Position numbers and translations under genes: made by a program. The notes under the pieces were generated by a model, which made no database searches, was not told where the DNA came from, and was given only the letters and a program-made list of their open reading frames with translations. This document shows positions 1 to 11,922 of a stretch of 64,000 bases of DNA, in pieces (position 1 is the stretch's first letter; every line of letters starts with the position of its first letter). The stretch comes from Gordionus sp. m RMFG-2023 (lineage: Eukaryota; Nematomorpha; Gordioida; Chordodea; Parachordodidae): NCBI RefSeq assembly GCF_954871325.1, contig NC_088779.1:17796846-17860845 (forward strand). The letters run 5' to 3'.

Positions 1-429
1 TTATTTTTATATATCAATAATATTATCGTGTTTTTTTTAAATATAAGAATGTTGTTTTTATTAATTTTAAATACACAAAAATTGCTTACTGCAAGCAGTA
101 TCACTTCAAATTATAATTTATTTCATAAAACTATACGTTTGCTTCGAAATATATCAATTTCCTAATAATATATCTTATTAATATAACTACTTATTTCGGG
201 GTTTACTATAAATTTATGACCAAACATAAATTTTGAATTTGATTGCCTAAATTATTAAGGCGCATATAAAATAACTTAAATAATGATGCCTTTAAATTTT
301 TATCTTCTTTATATTAATAATTTTAGGATGAATTATTATATTTTCTTTATAAAAGAAACTGATCTTTCAAGGGTCAGATTTAAATTGTGATAGTGGTGTT
401 AAATACTTAGTGATTTAATTTTTTTAAAG
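1..429. other. AT-rich flank, probably intron of the Ig gene
   Basis: No coding exon is visible here. The stretch ends in a T-rich tract followed by AG at 428-429, which serves as the acceptor of the first visible Ig exon. It is most simply the 3' part of an intron whose upstream exons lie outside the window. Confidence 0.5.
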
Positions 430-3400
430 GTTTTAAACGCTCAGATTAAGGATTCAGGAAAGTACATTTGTCATATCAATGATGATTCAACTAGATCCAA
501 ACAGACATGGTATTTATCTATTCATGGTAAACTTACATTAAATCGTATCTCGCGTATTATAATGTTGTAATTTCAGAACCCCCTGTAATAGAAGGGTCTA
601 GTTATGCGGAAATTAAAACGAATGTTGGCAAAAATATTTCCATGTTATGTAACATAAATTTCAATTCAAGTCCCAATTTAAAAATTATATGGAAACAAAA
701 TAATAAACCAATTCAACATATTGAGAAGAATAAATCATTTTTAAATATTATACGCCATAACAGAAGTAAATAAATATTATTTTTTCATATTGGATTAATT
801 AACATTCTAATTACATAAATTTTTAAATTTAATATGTTAAGTTATATAATTTTTTTTATATATATAACTAATTTTAGGTATATCTGAATTAAGAATAAAT
901 TATATTTCGGAAGAAAATTTTAGAATTCCTTTTATATGCGAAGCCCAAAATGAGGTAGGTATTGCAAAAAAATATTTTATTATATCAAGAAGCGATGATA
1001 AAATTCAGCCAACATATAAAGAATATACAAATATTGATAAAACATTATATTATAAATTTAACGATACGATAACTATAAGATGCCCTATTACCAAATCTAT
1101 GACTATTGAAGGATTAGAATGGTCTTTATAAATATATATATATATAACAAAACTTATTTTGACTTATTTCTTTAGGTATTTTAAACAAGAGAATCTGTTA
1201 GATTACACACTTTTAGACAAAGATTCTCAAAATGATGATTTTATGTATAAATAAATTAAAATTATATAAAACTTGACATTTTAAATAGATTTTCAGATAA
1301 TATCAGTTTAACTATACCTAAAGCCCATCCAAAATATTCAGGACTATATAAGTGTGAAGAGAATGAAAAAATATATCAACGTTATGAGATAAAAATTCTA
1401 TCTAAACCTCTAATTTTTAAAAATCAACTAATTAATTCAGGAATTTTTGAAGGTTTCTATATATGATATATTGATCTAATATATACTATAATTAAGAAAC
1501 TGATCGTCCAATAAGCTATAATGCTATAGAAGGATTTCCCATTTTACTTACATGTAAAATATATGGAATACCACATCCGAAAACAAAATGGATTCATTAC
1601 AAAGCCATGGGTATGATTTTATGGTTTTTATTTCTTATTTATTTTAAAGATTATAAAGATATTGAAATAAAAAATAACACTAAAGATAGAATAATAATCC
1701 TGGAAGAGTTACAATATTTTGACCCTTTAAATGATTATTATATTGATAAAAATTCTTATAATAACTCTTTAATAATATATAACGCTGAACATAACAAATC
1801 AAAACATAATGGATTATTTGCATGTGAATCCGAAAATAGCCAAGGTAAAGGAAGAAAAGTGTTTGACGTGAATGTGATAGGTAAATTAGTTCAAAATTTT
1901 TTAAAAATATATTATGCCTGTTTAGCTTACGCGACACTTAGTCAACACACTTTGTTATGCTGGCACTTTATCACAATATAATTTTTCTTTTGTTTAAATA
2001 TAAAAAAATGAATATATAAACCATATTTTTTGTAGATAATAATGAGTATTTTTTTAAAAATTATTCTTTGATAATTTAGTGATAGTTAAGTTTAGTCTAT
2101 AAAAAATCAAATTTATATATTTTTTTGAAGCATTTTCATAAGAATAATTATTAAATTCAGAATTTTTTTTTTGAGATTCTAAACATATTAAGTTAGATAA
2201 ACATCATTATTTGAAAGTATTTTTTAATAATTTTACAAAGAAAAGTGTCAGATTTTAAATTACCTCCAATCATGTTAATATATTGTATAATAAAATGGCT
2301 GATTTATTAAGCGTCGTTGAGTGTCTTCGTGAAAAATGTCGGCGTAATAGTGTCTTTATGATCAATGTCGGCGTTATAAAATGACACAAAATTATTTTAT
2401 ACACCGATAAAATTATAGGCTAAGTTTATTAGTAAAATTTATATTAGAGGCTAACTAGACTTTTAAGTTTGGCGGTGCCTGATTATTATATATGAAATAT
2501 TACATTTAAAATACATAATTTTTATATTTACACATCGACTTTATAATCATTATTGAATTAATTATATTATAAACATATATTGCTTTAAAAATATGATAGA
2601 AAAAAAACCCTTCCATCTTAAAACCATCATGAATAAGCTTTTAGTGCCCACGATTTTAACATTAAAAATTATTGTAGCTTTAGGAAAAAATATTTTATTT
2701 AAAAAAATGGTCCTTACATTATTATTTAAAAATAAGTTTATAAAGAATAAAGATTAATATTTTATAGCAATTTATATCATCTTTTTCTAAATAAATTTGA
2801 TTAACATCTTTTAGTTTATAACTAAAAAAAATTAAAAAAATGGTTTTTATATCTTTGCAATTAAAAATTTAAGTCAATTTTGCGCCAAGCGCTTTCAAAT
2901 ATAAAATACTTATAAAAAATCGGGTATATAAAAGGTCTCTATAGCAAAATAACTACCAATGTTCTTTATTCCACAAAGGAAAAGATAATTTTTTTTAAAC
3001 CACTTTGTAAATTATTTTATAGTAACTTCGTTTTAGACCAGGTAAAAAGTTTAGAATAGTAAAACATTATTGCAAAAACTTTGGAGAAGTTTAAAATTGA
3101 TAATGACAATATTATTTACTACATGAGGGAAGAGAAAATTATTTTAAATAACTTGGTTTAGACTCGATACAAAGTTTTGGGTATTAGATGATTATTACAA
3201 AACTTTAGGGGGTTGAAATAAATTCTGCTAATTCACAAGGGTAAAACCAAATTTTTAACCAAAGAAGGGTTTAGACTGGATAATAAGGTTTAGTTATATT
3301 AACAACACTAATATTTTTAAAATAAATTAAATTATTATTAAACCCAAATTTTTTTTGAAAAATAAATATTAAATTTATTATTTATATAATTTTTAGAAAA

Positions 3401-6400
3401 TTATATTGTCATTGCGATTTTTTCAGTACAAATAAATATTTTTGGGGAATATATTTTCTAGTGCAATTATTCCTCTATTTAAGTTTTATTTTTTTAAATT
3501 CCTTTAATTAAAATTTAAATAGGAAATATTCAATTCAATAAAAATATTATATTTAAATTGATGAGTTGTATATTTCCTTTTTTTTATCTTTCAATATAAT
3601 TATATTTAGAACATTTTAAAATTAAAATAATAAAGAATCATTTTTTATTTAAAAAAAATATTACATATAAATCTACAATAAAATAGAACATGAAAAATAT
3701 TTTAAAATGAATATATATAATTTTAAAAAAACGTATAAAAAAATTTAAAAGGAGAATGCTAAGTGAATAATTCGGGCCAATAATTTTTAAACATTAAATA
3801 ATTGGACCGAATTATTGTGATAACAATGTTTTGTTTAAGTTTATAAAAATGAGATATATGTGTTTTCTATCATATGAATTTCGAAACCGTTTTGAAAAGA
3901 TTCAAAGCGGCTTGCCCAAATGAGAAGGATGATGTAGCTACGATGGGGATAAAGTGGTTATCACCCATCAGATAAGAATATTTTTGGCATTTCAATTACT
4001 CAGCCCTGAGAAGAGGGTCATATATATTATTAGAAAGGGCAAAGGGGTCTATTTAAGTAAAATCCCAGACCAACGAATTGCCTTATACAAAGGGAACTAT
4101 AGTTTTGCCGTCAGGGCGTTTTTATCTATGCTAAACATGAAAGAATCCATGAGAGATTTGCCAAAAAAATATAAAATATTTTGCCAATTTAAATATAATT
4201 GTGTTCCCATCAAAGTAAACATAATTAATAATCATCTCTTAAGTCTCTTATTTTTGGACTTAAAGTTTTTAAAAAGTTAACTTACAAATTATCTATTATT
4301 AAAGTATAACTACAACTAATTACTTTTAAAAAGATGTAACTAGTTACTAATTAATAAATTAATAACCATAACAACTAGTTATTTAGCTAATAACTATAAC
4401 GAATCATTTAACTAATAACTATAACTTGTTACTCTTAATTTTAAAGATGTAACTTTATTTAATTTACAAAAGTAAAAAATAATTTTTAAAGAACTTAAAA
4501 ATATATATAAATGATCTAACTGATAATTAAGATGAAAGAGTCGATCTAAAATTGAGGGTTCTTAGATTAATTTACTCCATAAAGTGGGTAAACGGATGGG
4601 AGTCTTCCTGTTAATTCTCTGAAGTTCTATTGTTTTATTGATCTATCAATCAGAATAATTATTTGTCATTTCCAAATTTATTCAAATGCATATTCTTGAA
4701 TCACCCGCATAAAATCATTCGAGAAGATTAATAGTTTTTTTATCGTATTTTAAAAGAATAAATACAAATTTAATGCACAATTGCTAGTAACTTATGCATT
4801 CATAGAAAATAAATAAAAGGAAGAAATAAAATTCAATCGATGTATAATTTTATTTAGAACTTCATTAATTTAGATTTACTCTATAAGTGTCTTTATTAAA
4901 CCTTTAAAATCTGTTGACTATTAAAAAAAAATTTTTTTATCAGTTTTCCCAAAAATCAATCCTCCCTTTTCTACGATATCAGGATTTTTAAGCCGTCCTT
5001 TACAACTTTTTTGTCATGCAAGCGGTTTCCCTCAGCCTAAAATTACTTGGTTTAAGCAAGAAGACAAAAGAATTACAATCAATAATAGTAATAGAATCCA
5101 TATTGCAAATGATAGTTCATCTATTGTTATTCATAATTTGGATTTAAAAGATGAAGGGAGCTATCAATGTGTAGCCGAAAATAAAGCAGGGATAGCAACA
5201 AGTCACATATCTGTCAATATATACAGTAATCAAAATTATCAATAAATTTAAAAAAAGATAAATAATAAGCGATTTTGTTTTGATAAAAATATTTTTATTT
5301 TTACAAAGAAAATTAAAAATTTGTTTGGGTCATTTTTAATCTCGGTTATTTTCAACCTTAGAGAAGATCATAAATATTTTAAAATATACACTTATTATCT
5401 ACTTTCCCCCTTTCCCTAATCTCTCAAAGTTCTTTAAAGTTGATTAAACGTTAAGCACATTTATAAACATCACTTTCACTACTTTCAAAACTACATCTTT
5501 TTCAATTTTTCATGTTATAATTAACTCAATCAAGCAATAAGTATCAAATTAAAATTAAATGTTTTCTTTAATTTTTTATCTCTACATCTAATCTAGGAGG
5601 CGTTCTAATAAAGACTTGTTTGTTTAATTACACAAGTTAAAAAAAAATTATATTTAAATCAAAACGAAAAATATTTAAAGCGACCTCACTAAGTGATTAA
5701 CTATTATTTTTCAATTATTATAATATTTAGGAAAGCCACAAATAAATAAAAGTAATAATTCTCGCAATATTGTAACAGTGGAAAAAAATCCATTTACATT
5801 ACCATGCCTAATAGTGGGTGGTACACCAAAGCCTCATATAGTTTGGTATAAAGAGAATAACAAAATATCCGAATTTGATTCCAAGTTATCATATTTTTTA
5901 ATCGACTATATAATATTTTTGCAGATATAAATTACTTAAATCGGGAAATCTCCTCATAATTATGACATCAGAAGAAGATGCTGGATCTTACCGATGTGAA
6001 GCTAAGAATATCGCTGGAACTGTTGATAGTCAAATTCAACTTATCGTGCAAGGCTTATAATATTATATATTAATAACCAGGGTTCTGAACCCGGTCTTGA
6101 ACCCTGATTATAACTTATAAGTTAACATAAATAACCTTATCGTGATAACTAAGATTTGAAGAATTATTATTAAACTATTGAAAGTTACTAAACCGTTACT
6201 GAACCAAAATCTCAAACTATAACCTTTGTTTAAAAATGAAACCGATACTACCATAAATTAGAACCGGTGTCCAAAAATTGATATGTTCAAATCTATTATT
6301 AAAGTTATACTATACAAAAGGTTAGAAATTATATATTTTATACTGTATATACTATATAGTTTAATGATACATGGGAATAAAATTAATCATAGAAAAGAAA

Positions 6401-6795
6401 TTTACTTGTTTATTATATATCAAATTTTTTTAATACTTATATATTATGATATTTAAGTGTCCCCAATAATTGAGAAGCCTCGATTGAATAAATACATTGT
6501 GAAAGAACACGATTATATTGAATTGGTTTGCGAAGTCATTCGTGGATATCCTCGTCCAGATGTATCTTGGCATAAAGATAAAATTATTATTGATCGATTT
6601 AATAGAAGAGGGGATATTGATATTACAAATACGTTTGTAATATTCTCAGCCAAAGTATATTTTATAAAAAAAATTGTGGATTAATATTCATTCTTTTATA
6701 ATTTTTTTTAGAAAGCTGATAGTGGTATTTATAAATGTATAGCTACAAACTCTGCTGGAGAATATCAAATTGAATATTCAGTCATTGTTTCCTAA
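430..6795 (+). CDS. Immunoglobulin I-set multidomain protein, 3' part (12 exons)
   Basis: Exons read 430-526, 577-765, 878-1121, 1176-1244, 1289-1452, 1497-1610, 1650-1880, 4944-5225, 5731-5884, 5925-6052, 6458-6654 and 6712-6795, ending in TAA. Spliced, they give about 650 residues in one frame. Seven Ig domains follow one another, the first partial. Each keeps the second-cysteine signature (DSGKYIC, IPFICEAQNEVG, SGLYKCEEN, NGLFACESENSQG, EGSYQCVAENKAG, AGSYRCEAKNIAG, DSGIYKCIATNSAG) and usually the core Trp (ITWFKQ, IVWYKE, VSWHKD). Introns between domains are phase 1, as in shuffled extracellular modules. No transmembrane segment follows the last domain, so a secreted or matrix protein of the hemicentin, papilin or perlecan type is plausible; the exact orthologue cannot be named. 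Most introns are 39-57 bp. The 3,063-bp intron 7 carries repeats. Intron 10 seems to use a GC donor. Confidence 0.88.
3031..3300. repeat. Decayed tandem repeat, unit about 115-124 bp
   Basis: Three diverged units start near 3031, 3155 and 3268. Each opens with a TTTAGACC/TTTAGACT-like block followed by AAAGTTT and ATTACAAAACTTT-like stretches. The repeat sits inside the large intron 7 of the Ig gene. Identity between units is modest, so it is old. Confidence 0.45.
3766..3816. repeat. Inverted repeat (hairpin) in intron 7
   Basis: A 16-bp arm at 3766-3781 (AATAATTCGGGCCAAT) pairs with 3801-3816 with one mismatch, leaving a 19-base loop. It may be a transposon terminus or a small foldback remnant. 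No function can be assigned. Confidence 0.6.
3886..4280 (+). pseudogene. Unrecognised decayed coding stretch in intron 7
   Basis: This block is richer in G and C than its surroundings and reads like protein in two successive frames: first FETVLKRFKAACPNEKDD, then a 108-residue open stretch from 3954. The change of frame suggests a broken gene. I do not recognise the family. It lies in the same orientation as the host Ig gene but is not an Ig exon. A relic of an inserted element is the likeliest reading. Confidence 0.3.
4285..4450. repeat. TAACTAGTTA-like word array
   Basis: A run of short variants of ATAACTAGTTACTAAT and ATAACTATAACTAGTTA, spaced 10-25 bp apart, fills this interval. It resembles the terminal word arrays of the DNA transposons elsewhere in the window and may be the decayed end of one. 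Similar words recur near 38210-38290 and 45455-45520. Confidence 0.5.
6060..6290. repeat. Decayed word-array terminus in intron 10
   Basis: GGTTCTGAACC, GAACCCTG, AAACCGTTACTGAACC and GAACCGG words crowd this stretch, like the GAACC-type ends of hAT elements at 16.6 and 19.4 kb. It begins directly beyond the unusual donor of intron 10, so an insertion may have disturbed that splice site. Confidence 0.4.
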
Positions 6796-6873
6796 AAATT
6801 AATACATAATAAAAATTTTGTAAATATTTTTCAAATATAAATAGTTTCATTGTCATTTTTATTTGTGATATAC

Positions 6874-6879
6874 AATAAA
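6874..6879 (+). promoter_or_regulatory. Poly(A) signal AATAAA of the Ig gene
   Basis: A canonical AATAAA lies 79 bp beyond the TAA of the Ig gene in the same orientation. Position and context fit a cleavage signal, although AATAAA is common by chance in DNA this AT-rich. Confidence 0.5.
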
Positions 6880-8362
6880 GCATTAAATGGGGTCTAAAGT
6901 CATCATTCAGTGAGGGTGCACATTATTATATCATTAATTTTGTAGTTTACAATATGTATGCGTATAATTTAAAAAAAAAATGAGTATTTTTTTTAAAATC
7001 AATATTGTTCACAAAAATCTGATTTCATGTTGATTCCTAATGCTTAACTGCGATAATATCGTCGAAGCCAATTTCCTACCCCTGAATTCACTTTCGCGAA
7101 TGTTTACAAGGCAATGCATTGAATATAGAATGGTATAATAATATATTGATTATAAAATACATGCAATCATAGTCATTTAAAATAAATAGAAGATTTTCCG
7201 CCAAATATAGAAATTTTTTTAAATAAAATTTATATCATAATGCCTCCAAAAATATATAAAATAATATATTTAGCAAACATCTTTTAGGTGGGTAGGTATT
7301 TGTTTTAAAGGTGGGAAGGGGGGGGGGGGTATTATATCAAGTAAATTATTTCCTCTCATATAGAAGCTAATAATACATATGCAGCGATGTATTGTATTTA
7401 CATATGCTGAATTTTCTTTTCGTATAAGTGGATAAATAAATTCATTAAATTTCACCATTGTTTTGAAATGATATTTCAGATCTATATTTAATATAGCATT
7501 GGAAGTATACATCTCATATTTAATTAAAAGGTAAAAATTTATCATTTTTGAAATAGCCCAAGTAATTTAGAATTGGTTTTCACCTAGTCGGGTAATCAGC
7601 TATTTTAACATTTTACCTAACTTAATCCTATACCACTTCCTATCAATTTTATATACCTTACTCTTTTTATAAAATGCTCCAATTAAAGATTGTCTTCTTT
7701 TTTCTTTACATGGTAATTATTTATCTAGCTAAAACTATTTTCTCTTGTCCATCCTATTATTCCTGTATCTTTATTAAAATTTAAAGATGTCTATATAATA
7801 AACATTGTAAATATATTATATATTATTATTAAATTTTTAGTAATTCTTATTATATTAAATATAATTTATGTAAATGATTCAGTAAAAATATATATCAGAA
7901 AAATAATGTTTAATATAAATTAAATACTTGTGCATGTGTCGAAAATCATTCATATTAAATGCACTTTTTCAACCTTTTTTGAATCTAGGACATTTCTATA
8001 TTCTTTTTTTCCATTTTTTTCTTACCTTCAAGACTACCATTAACGATTCTATTTTTTTTTTGCTCATAATCTCCAAAGACCCTTGTAACTTTACCCTCAA
8101 CTCATTTATTTCTGCAACCTCTATTCATTGATATTATCGTGACTAAATGATTTATTTTTTATTCATTCTATATCCGTCCACGTAGTGTTCGCATCAGGTC
8201 ATTTTTTATGGTACGGTTAGAGAACTCACGGTTTATTGGCTAATCTTTGAAGACATAGGACTAGCTGACTCCTAAAGCAATTTTCCTTCTTCTCAGTATA
8301 ATAAACTAATGTTGCTTTTTAATTATAAAATCTTTTAAACTAAATCATTCAATACTTGAATT
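6880..8362. other. Intergenic AT-rich DNA with a poly-G tract
   Basis: I see no gene here. The only notable feature is a G-rich run near 7314-7330, ending in about 12 consecutive G. Open frames in the interval have no family signature and match the base composition of non-coding DNA. Confidence 0.5.
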
Positions 8363-8365
8363 GCC

Positions 8366-8410
8366 CCATCGTCTACGTAAACGGAGGTGTAGGAGCCATT
8401 TGCCTCCAAT
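8366..8410. mobile_element. End of a CAGCGTCTACATGA-family hAT-like element
   Basis: ATCGTCTACG at 8368 leads into GGTGTAGGAGCCATTTGCC, which matches the inverted right end of the copy at 10191-10724 (CGTCTACATGAGC, then GGAGTAGGAACAGTTTGC). Only this end is clear. Its partner could be the left-type end at 15051, which would make a 6.7-kb element, but no matching target duplication supports that. Confidence 0.45.
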
Positions 8411-8631
8411 ATTTTAAAGATGGTGAAGAATATAGGGGAGATATACTAGAGGGATTGTAAGATAATTGATAAAAGGATTCTAATTTATTAATAAATATTT
8501 ATTTTAATGCTTAATTAAATTTTAAATTATTCAGTCACACATAATATTTAAAATGCTAAGGATAATGCACGGCTTTAATAAAATTTTTATTAAACAACTG
8601 TGTACATACGTGATTTAATATGTTGTATATC

Positions 8632-8749
8632 ATGAAATTATTATCATATACAAGTATAATTATCGTATTTTTCATATTGGCTGTGGCCAGTGGAAGATCA
8701 GAGACCTTGATCGAGGAAGCATTGCTTAACGACCAGAATTCAATTTTAG
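8632..8749 (+). CDS. First exon of a secreted protein (signal peptide)
   Basis: An ATG at 8632 opens 39 codons with a textbook signal peptide: MKLLSYTS, a hydrophobic core IIIVFFILAVA and a small-residue site before SGRSETLIEEALLNDQ. The frame ends at a candidate donor TTTTAG|GTAGGA (8749/8750), phase 1. No second exon can be placed with confidence; several AG sites within 60 bp are possible, and the DNA beyond 8.99 kb is transposon-rich. It could be a short secreted peptide or neuropeptide precursor, or the start of a longer gene with large introns. No homologue is recognised. The chance of a random signal-peptide-like frame is not negligible. Confidence 0.45.
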
Positions 8750-8995
8750 GTAGGATTAGGTTTTCTATAGCCAGCTTTCTTGGATGAGGTTATGTTGGTA
8801 AGGTATAAAGAGGCGCAAGATATGGGTTAGTAATATATATTTAAGAATAATTTAATAAAATTTGGTTGATTCTTAATAAATTCCATATGGTGCCCAGACC
8901 TTGGCATTATTATTGTTCCATTTTAACAAAGTTTGACTTACAATATCGGGACTAATTTTCTTTACAAATCAATGTTCAATTATTCTTCGGGGGTA

Positions 8996-9445
8996 ACTAA
9001 ACTGAGAATTGTCAAGTAAACTGTGAATGGACATGTAAACCGAAAATAGACAGGTTAAATTTATTTATGGCCTATCAATATAATTTTAAAAATATAAAGA
9101 AAATTTTTTTATTATGTAAATAAAATTTATCCAAAATTAAAATTATCTAAATAAATAAAATAGAATATGGAAGAAAGAGTAGTGCATAAATATATAATAT
9201 GTGTAGAACAGATTTATTATATAGAAATTATAACACCCATAATAAATCTTTTATTTCATAAATATATTTCCGTTAGATGGTGTAATATAGTAAAAATTTA
9301 GTTTTTAATTAATATAATATGAATTATAGGAGCACAATTCTTTTCTGGATTAATTTGTTTGGTTCAAACTTATATAAACATAAAATGAAAAATTTTAAGT
9401 TTCCATCATTATTTTTGGAGTTATGATGTCAATTCTCAGTTTAGT
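8996..9445. mobile_element. MITE with ACTAAACTGAGAATTG terminal inverted repeats
   Basis: ACTAAACTGAGAATTGTCA at 8996 reappears inverted at the other end (TGTCAATTCTCAGTTTAGT, ending at 9445). The arms are about 19 bp with one or two differences, enclosing 450 bp without a coding frame. No clear target duplication is seen. Related sequence recurs just downstream (9775-9860). Confidence 0.6.
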
Positions 9446-9451
9446 CTATTT

Positions 9452-10135
9452 TTTTTAGATTTTTGGGATTTTAAAAATATTTTATTTTTTTGACTCATTT
9501 TGTGTAAACTAACTTATATAATATGCGGAACTTTAAAATTTTTAAAAATATAGGCGACAAGATAAGAGCCCTTATAGCAGACCCTAAAGAATATTATTTT
9601 TTAAATAAATCTACAAATTACTATTTTAAAATATAATTATTCATGTTCTTGGAGAACTTTTAGTCCCACCTCCGTTTTTAAAAAATAAGGTTTTATTTTA
9701 TTTTATATTTGATATGTTAATTTTCATATAATTTTATTTGATAGATTGTAATAAAGAAATTCATTTTTAAAAAAAAACTTATATAAACATAAAATAAAAA
9801 ATTTAGGTTTCCGTCATTATTTTTTGAGTTATTATGTGAATTATAAAACTAGTTTACTTCAATTAAAATTTGGCCTCCGTTGGGTCGTTGGGACCGTTGG
9901 GTATTTATGTCTTAAAAAAGACGTTTGTTATAAATGTTAAATAAGGATTTGATAGTAAATAACCATTTTTTAAACCAATTCGAAATAGCAATATTCCTCA
10001 AATCTTATTAAATATAATTTTATAAACAAAAATTAAGATAAATTGAAACTCCTTATAAAGTTTCATATGAAAATAAGAAGGTTTCTTTCTTGCACATAAT
10101 TAATCTTACATATATTAATTATTTGTGAAAGCCAA
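9452..10135 (+). repeat. Left arm of a large inverted repeat
   Basis: Sequence here, notably 9835-10075 and 9470-9500, matches the reverse complement of 11215-11460. Shared blocks include AAACTAGTTTACT, ATAAATGTTAAATAA, AATTAGAAATAGCAATATTCC-like sequence and the TTTTTTGACTCATTT block. The element at 10191-10724 lies between the arms. It is probably an old foldback or long-TIR transposon. Confidence 0.55.
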
Positions 10136-10190
10136 GAGGATCGATAATTGTAAAAAATATATAAATTGTTTTTTATAAATATAGGTGATC

Positions 10191-10724
10191 CAGCGTCTAC
10201 ATGACAGGATTTTCACTGGATGCAAACCCCCTTAAAAACCTTTGCCTACCCCCCTAAAAAATTCCACCGTCTTCGGCAGTAGTGTCTCTTTATTATTATT
10301 TTCACCTTTATAATTATATTGATCTTTTCAGAGAATTTATAAGGATAACTTAAATTAATCAATATCGATATTTTGTGAATAGAATTTATTTTTTAGATAA
10401 TAAATTCAATTAAAACCTCCATTATTTACAATGAATTAATTATTATGGCATTATGAGCTTGCTGATTTGGAAAACAATGTGTATGATTGTTTGCAATATA
10501 TAGATTTGGTCAATAATTGTATTATAATAATTCTATAATAAAAGTATTAATTTTTACAGCAATAAATTGTGTCCTATTCATCTCAAAATTTAATAGATAA
10601 CCCCCCAAAAAATTTATCCTACCCCCATTAAAGCAGCCTACCCCCATTAAAGCAGCCTACCCCCTTCCCTCTCAAAAAAATAGGATGCAAACTGTTCCTA
10701 CTCCTCACGCTCATGTAGACGATA
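10191..10724. mobile_element. Non-autonomous hAT-like element (CAGCGTCTACATGA family)
   Basis: The left end CAGCGTCTACATGA is mirrored at the right by TCATGTAGACG. Inside each end lies GGATGCAAAC, followed by C-rich words such as TACCCCCATTAAAGCAGCC (repeated twice near 10620-10660). Flanks AGGTGATC and AGGTGGAC agree at 6 of 8 positions, suggesting a decayed 8-bp target duplication. The interior is AT-rich and non-coding. Relatives lie at 8366, 15051 and 15281-20191. Confidence 0.6.
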
Positions 10725-11214
10725 AGGTGGACAAATATTATGTAAGTACAATAATATTTCGAGTAACGTATTATGTAATATTTACTAATTTATTGTAAAA
10801 TTGTTATCTTTTTAAAACTTGAAAATTTGAACTAATTCACTTTCGTTTTTATATTTAATTCATACAACTAAAATTATTTGAAAATCTGCCACAGGTACAT
10901 AAATATGTAAGTCGTAGTTTAAAATAATATAAATTAGTAATTAAATTAGACCCATCATATTTAAATTTACCCAAGACACAAAATAATAAAATAAGGAATG
11001 GTTTTTTAAATAGGATTAGTGAATAAGAAGTTTGGAATATGATATAGGTAAAATCTGAATTTGATAGCCATAGTCCTTCTTGGTAAAAATTATTAAATTG
11101 TGATAGATTGTAATCTGAAAATGGCCAAACTAAATAATTTTCCTACTTATATTTTTAACAATTATAGATACTCCTAAGTTTTAATTCATATTTTTAAGAT
11201 TAATAATATTTTTA

Positions 11215-11460
11215 TGAAAATTTATAATGAGTTTCTATTTATCTTAATTCTTTAAAATAAGATTTGTGGAATATTGCTATTTCTAATTGGTTTAGAGATT
11301 GAATTATTATTTATATCATATCTTTATTTAACATTTATGAAGAACCTCTTTTTAAAGACCTATTAATAGCCCTTAAATTTTAATTGGAGTAAACTAGTTT
11401 TCCGATTCAATAACTACATTTTTGCATTTATTTTAAATGAGTCAAAAAAAATAAAATATT
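11215..11460 (-). repeat. Right arm of the large inverted repeat
   Basis: This is the reverse-complement partner of sequence in 9452-10075. Its outer end runs directly into the retroelement integrase fossil, so the fossil and the repeat share a junction near 11.43-11.46 kb. Confidence 0.55.
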
Positions 11461-11900
11461 TTGTATGTTTCTGTAATTGAATAAGAACTTTTCAAGCGCA
11501 ATGTCAGCATCTTTGTTTTTATCCTTCATATTGCGTTCCATGTTCAATTTGAATGTCCTAACCATCCTTTCCACCTGTCCATTTGATTGTTGGTGGTAAG
11601 CTGATGTTAGTACATGCTTTATACCGTGATCATAACAGAATTTTTTAAATAATTTGCTGGTAAAATTAGTGCCGACAAGCTTATTGTTTTCATGAGCTCT
11701 TTTAGTGTTCTCTCGGTGGTTATAGATTTCATCGGGGTGATGATGGGTATTTACTGTACACATCCATTATTACTAGCCAATATCTTTGAAAAAATGGACC
11801 TGCGTAATCTATATGTAATCTTTCGAATGGTTTAAGTGTTGGTGCCCATAAATGTTGTATGTATTTCGGGTTATCTGCATGTTGCATAATTCACAGTTTT
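11428..11900 (-). mobile_element. LTR retroelement integrase fossil, minus copy
   Basis: Reverse-strand reading shows the core of a Ty3/Gypsy-type integrase, with the YHQQSNGQVERMVRTFKLN block around the catalytic glutamate and a zinc-binding CELC-type start. It is an old, broken fragment. It stands head to head with a plus-strand copy of the same gene about 25 bp away, making a near-palindrome. Confidence 0.8.
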
Positions 11901-11922
11901 TTTCCTTTAAATCTATTTCAGC

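Noticed and set aside
7928-8131. 67-residue plus-strand frame rich in Phe
   Set aside because: Composition follows the local T-rich sequence; no motif, splice context or neighbour supports a gene.
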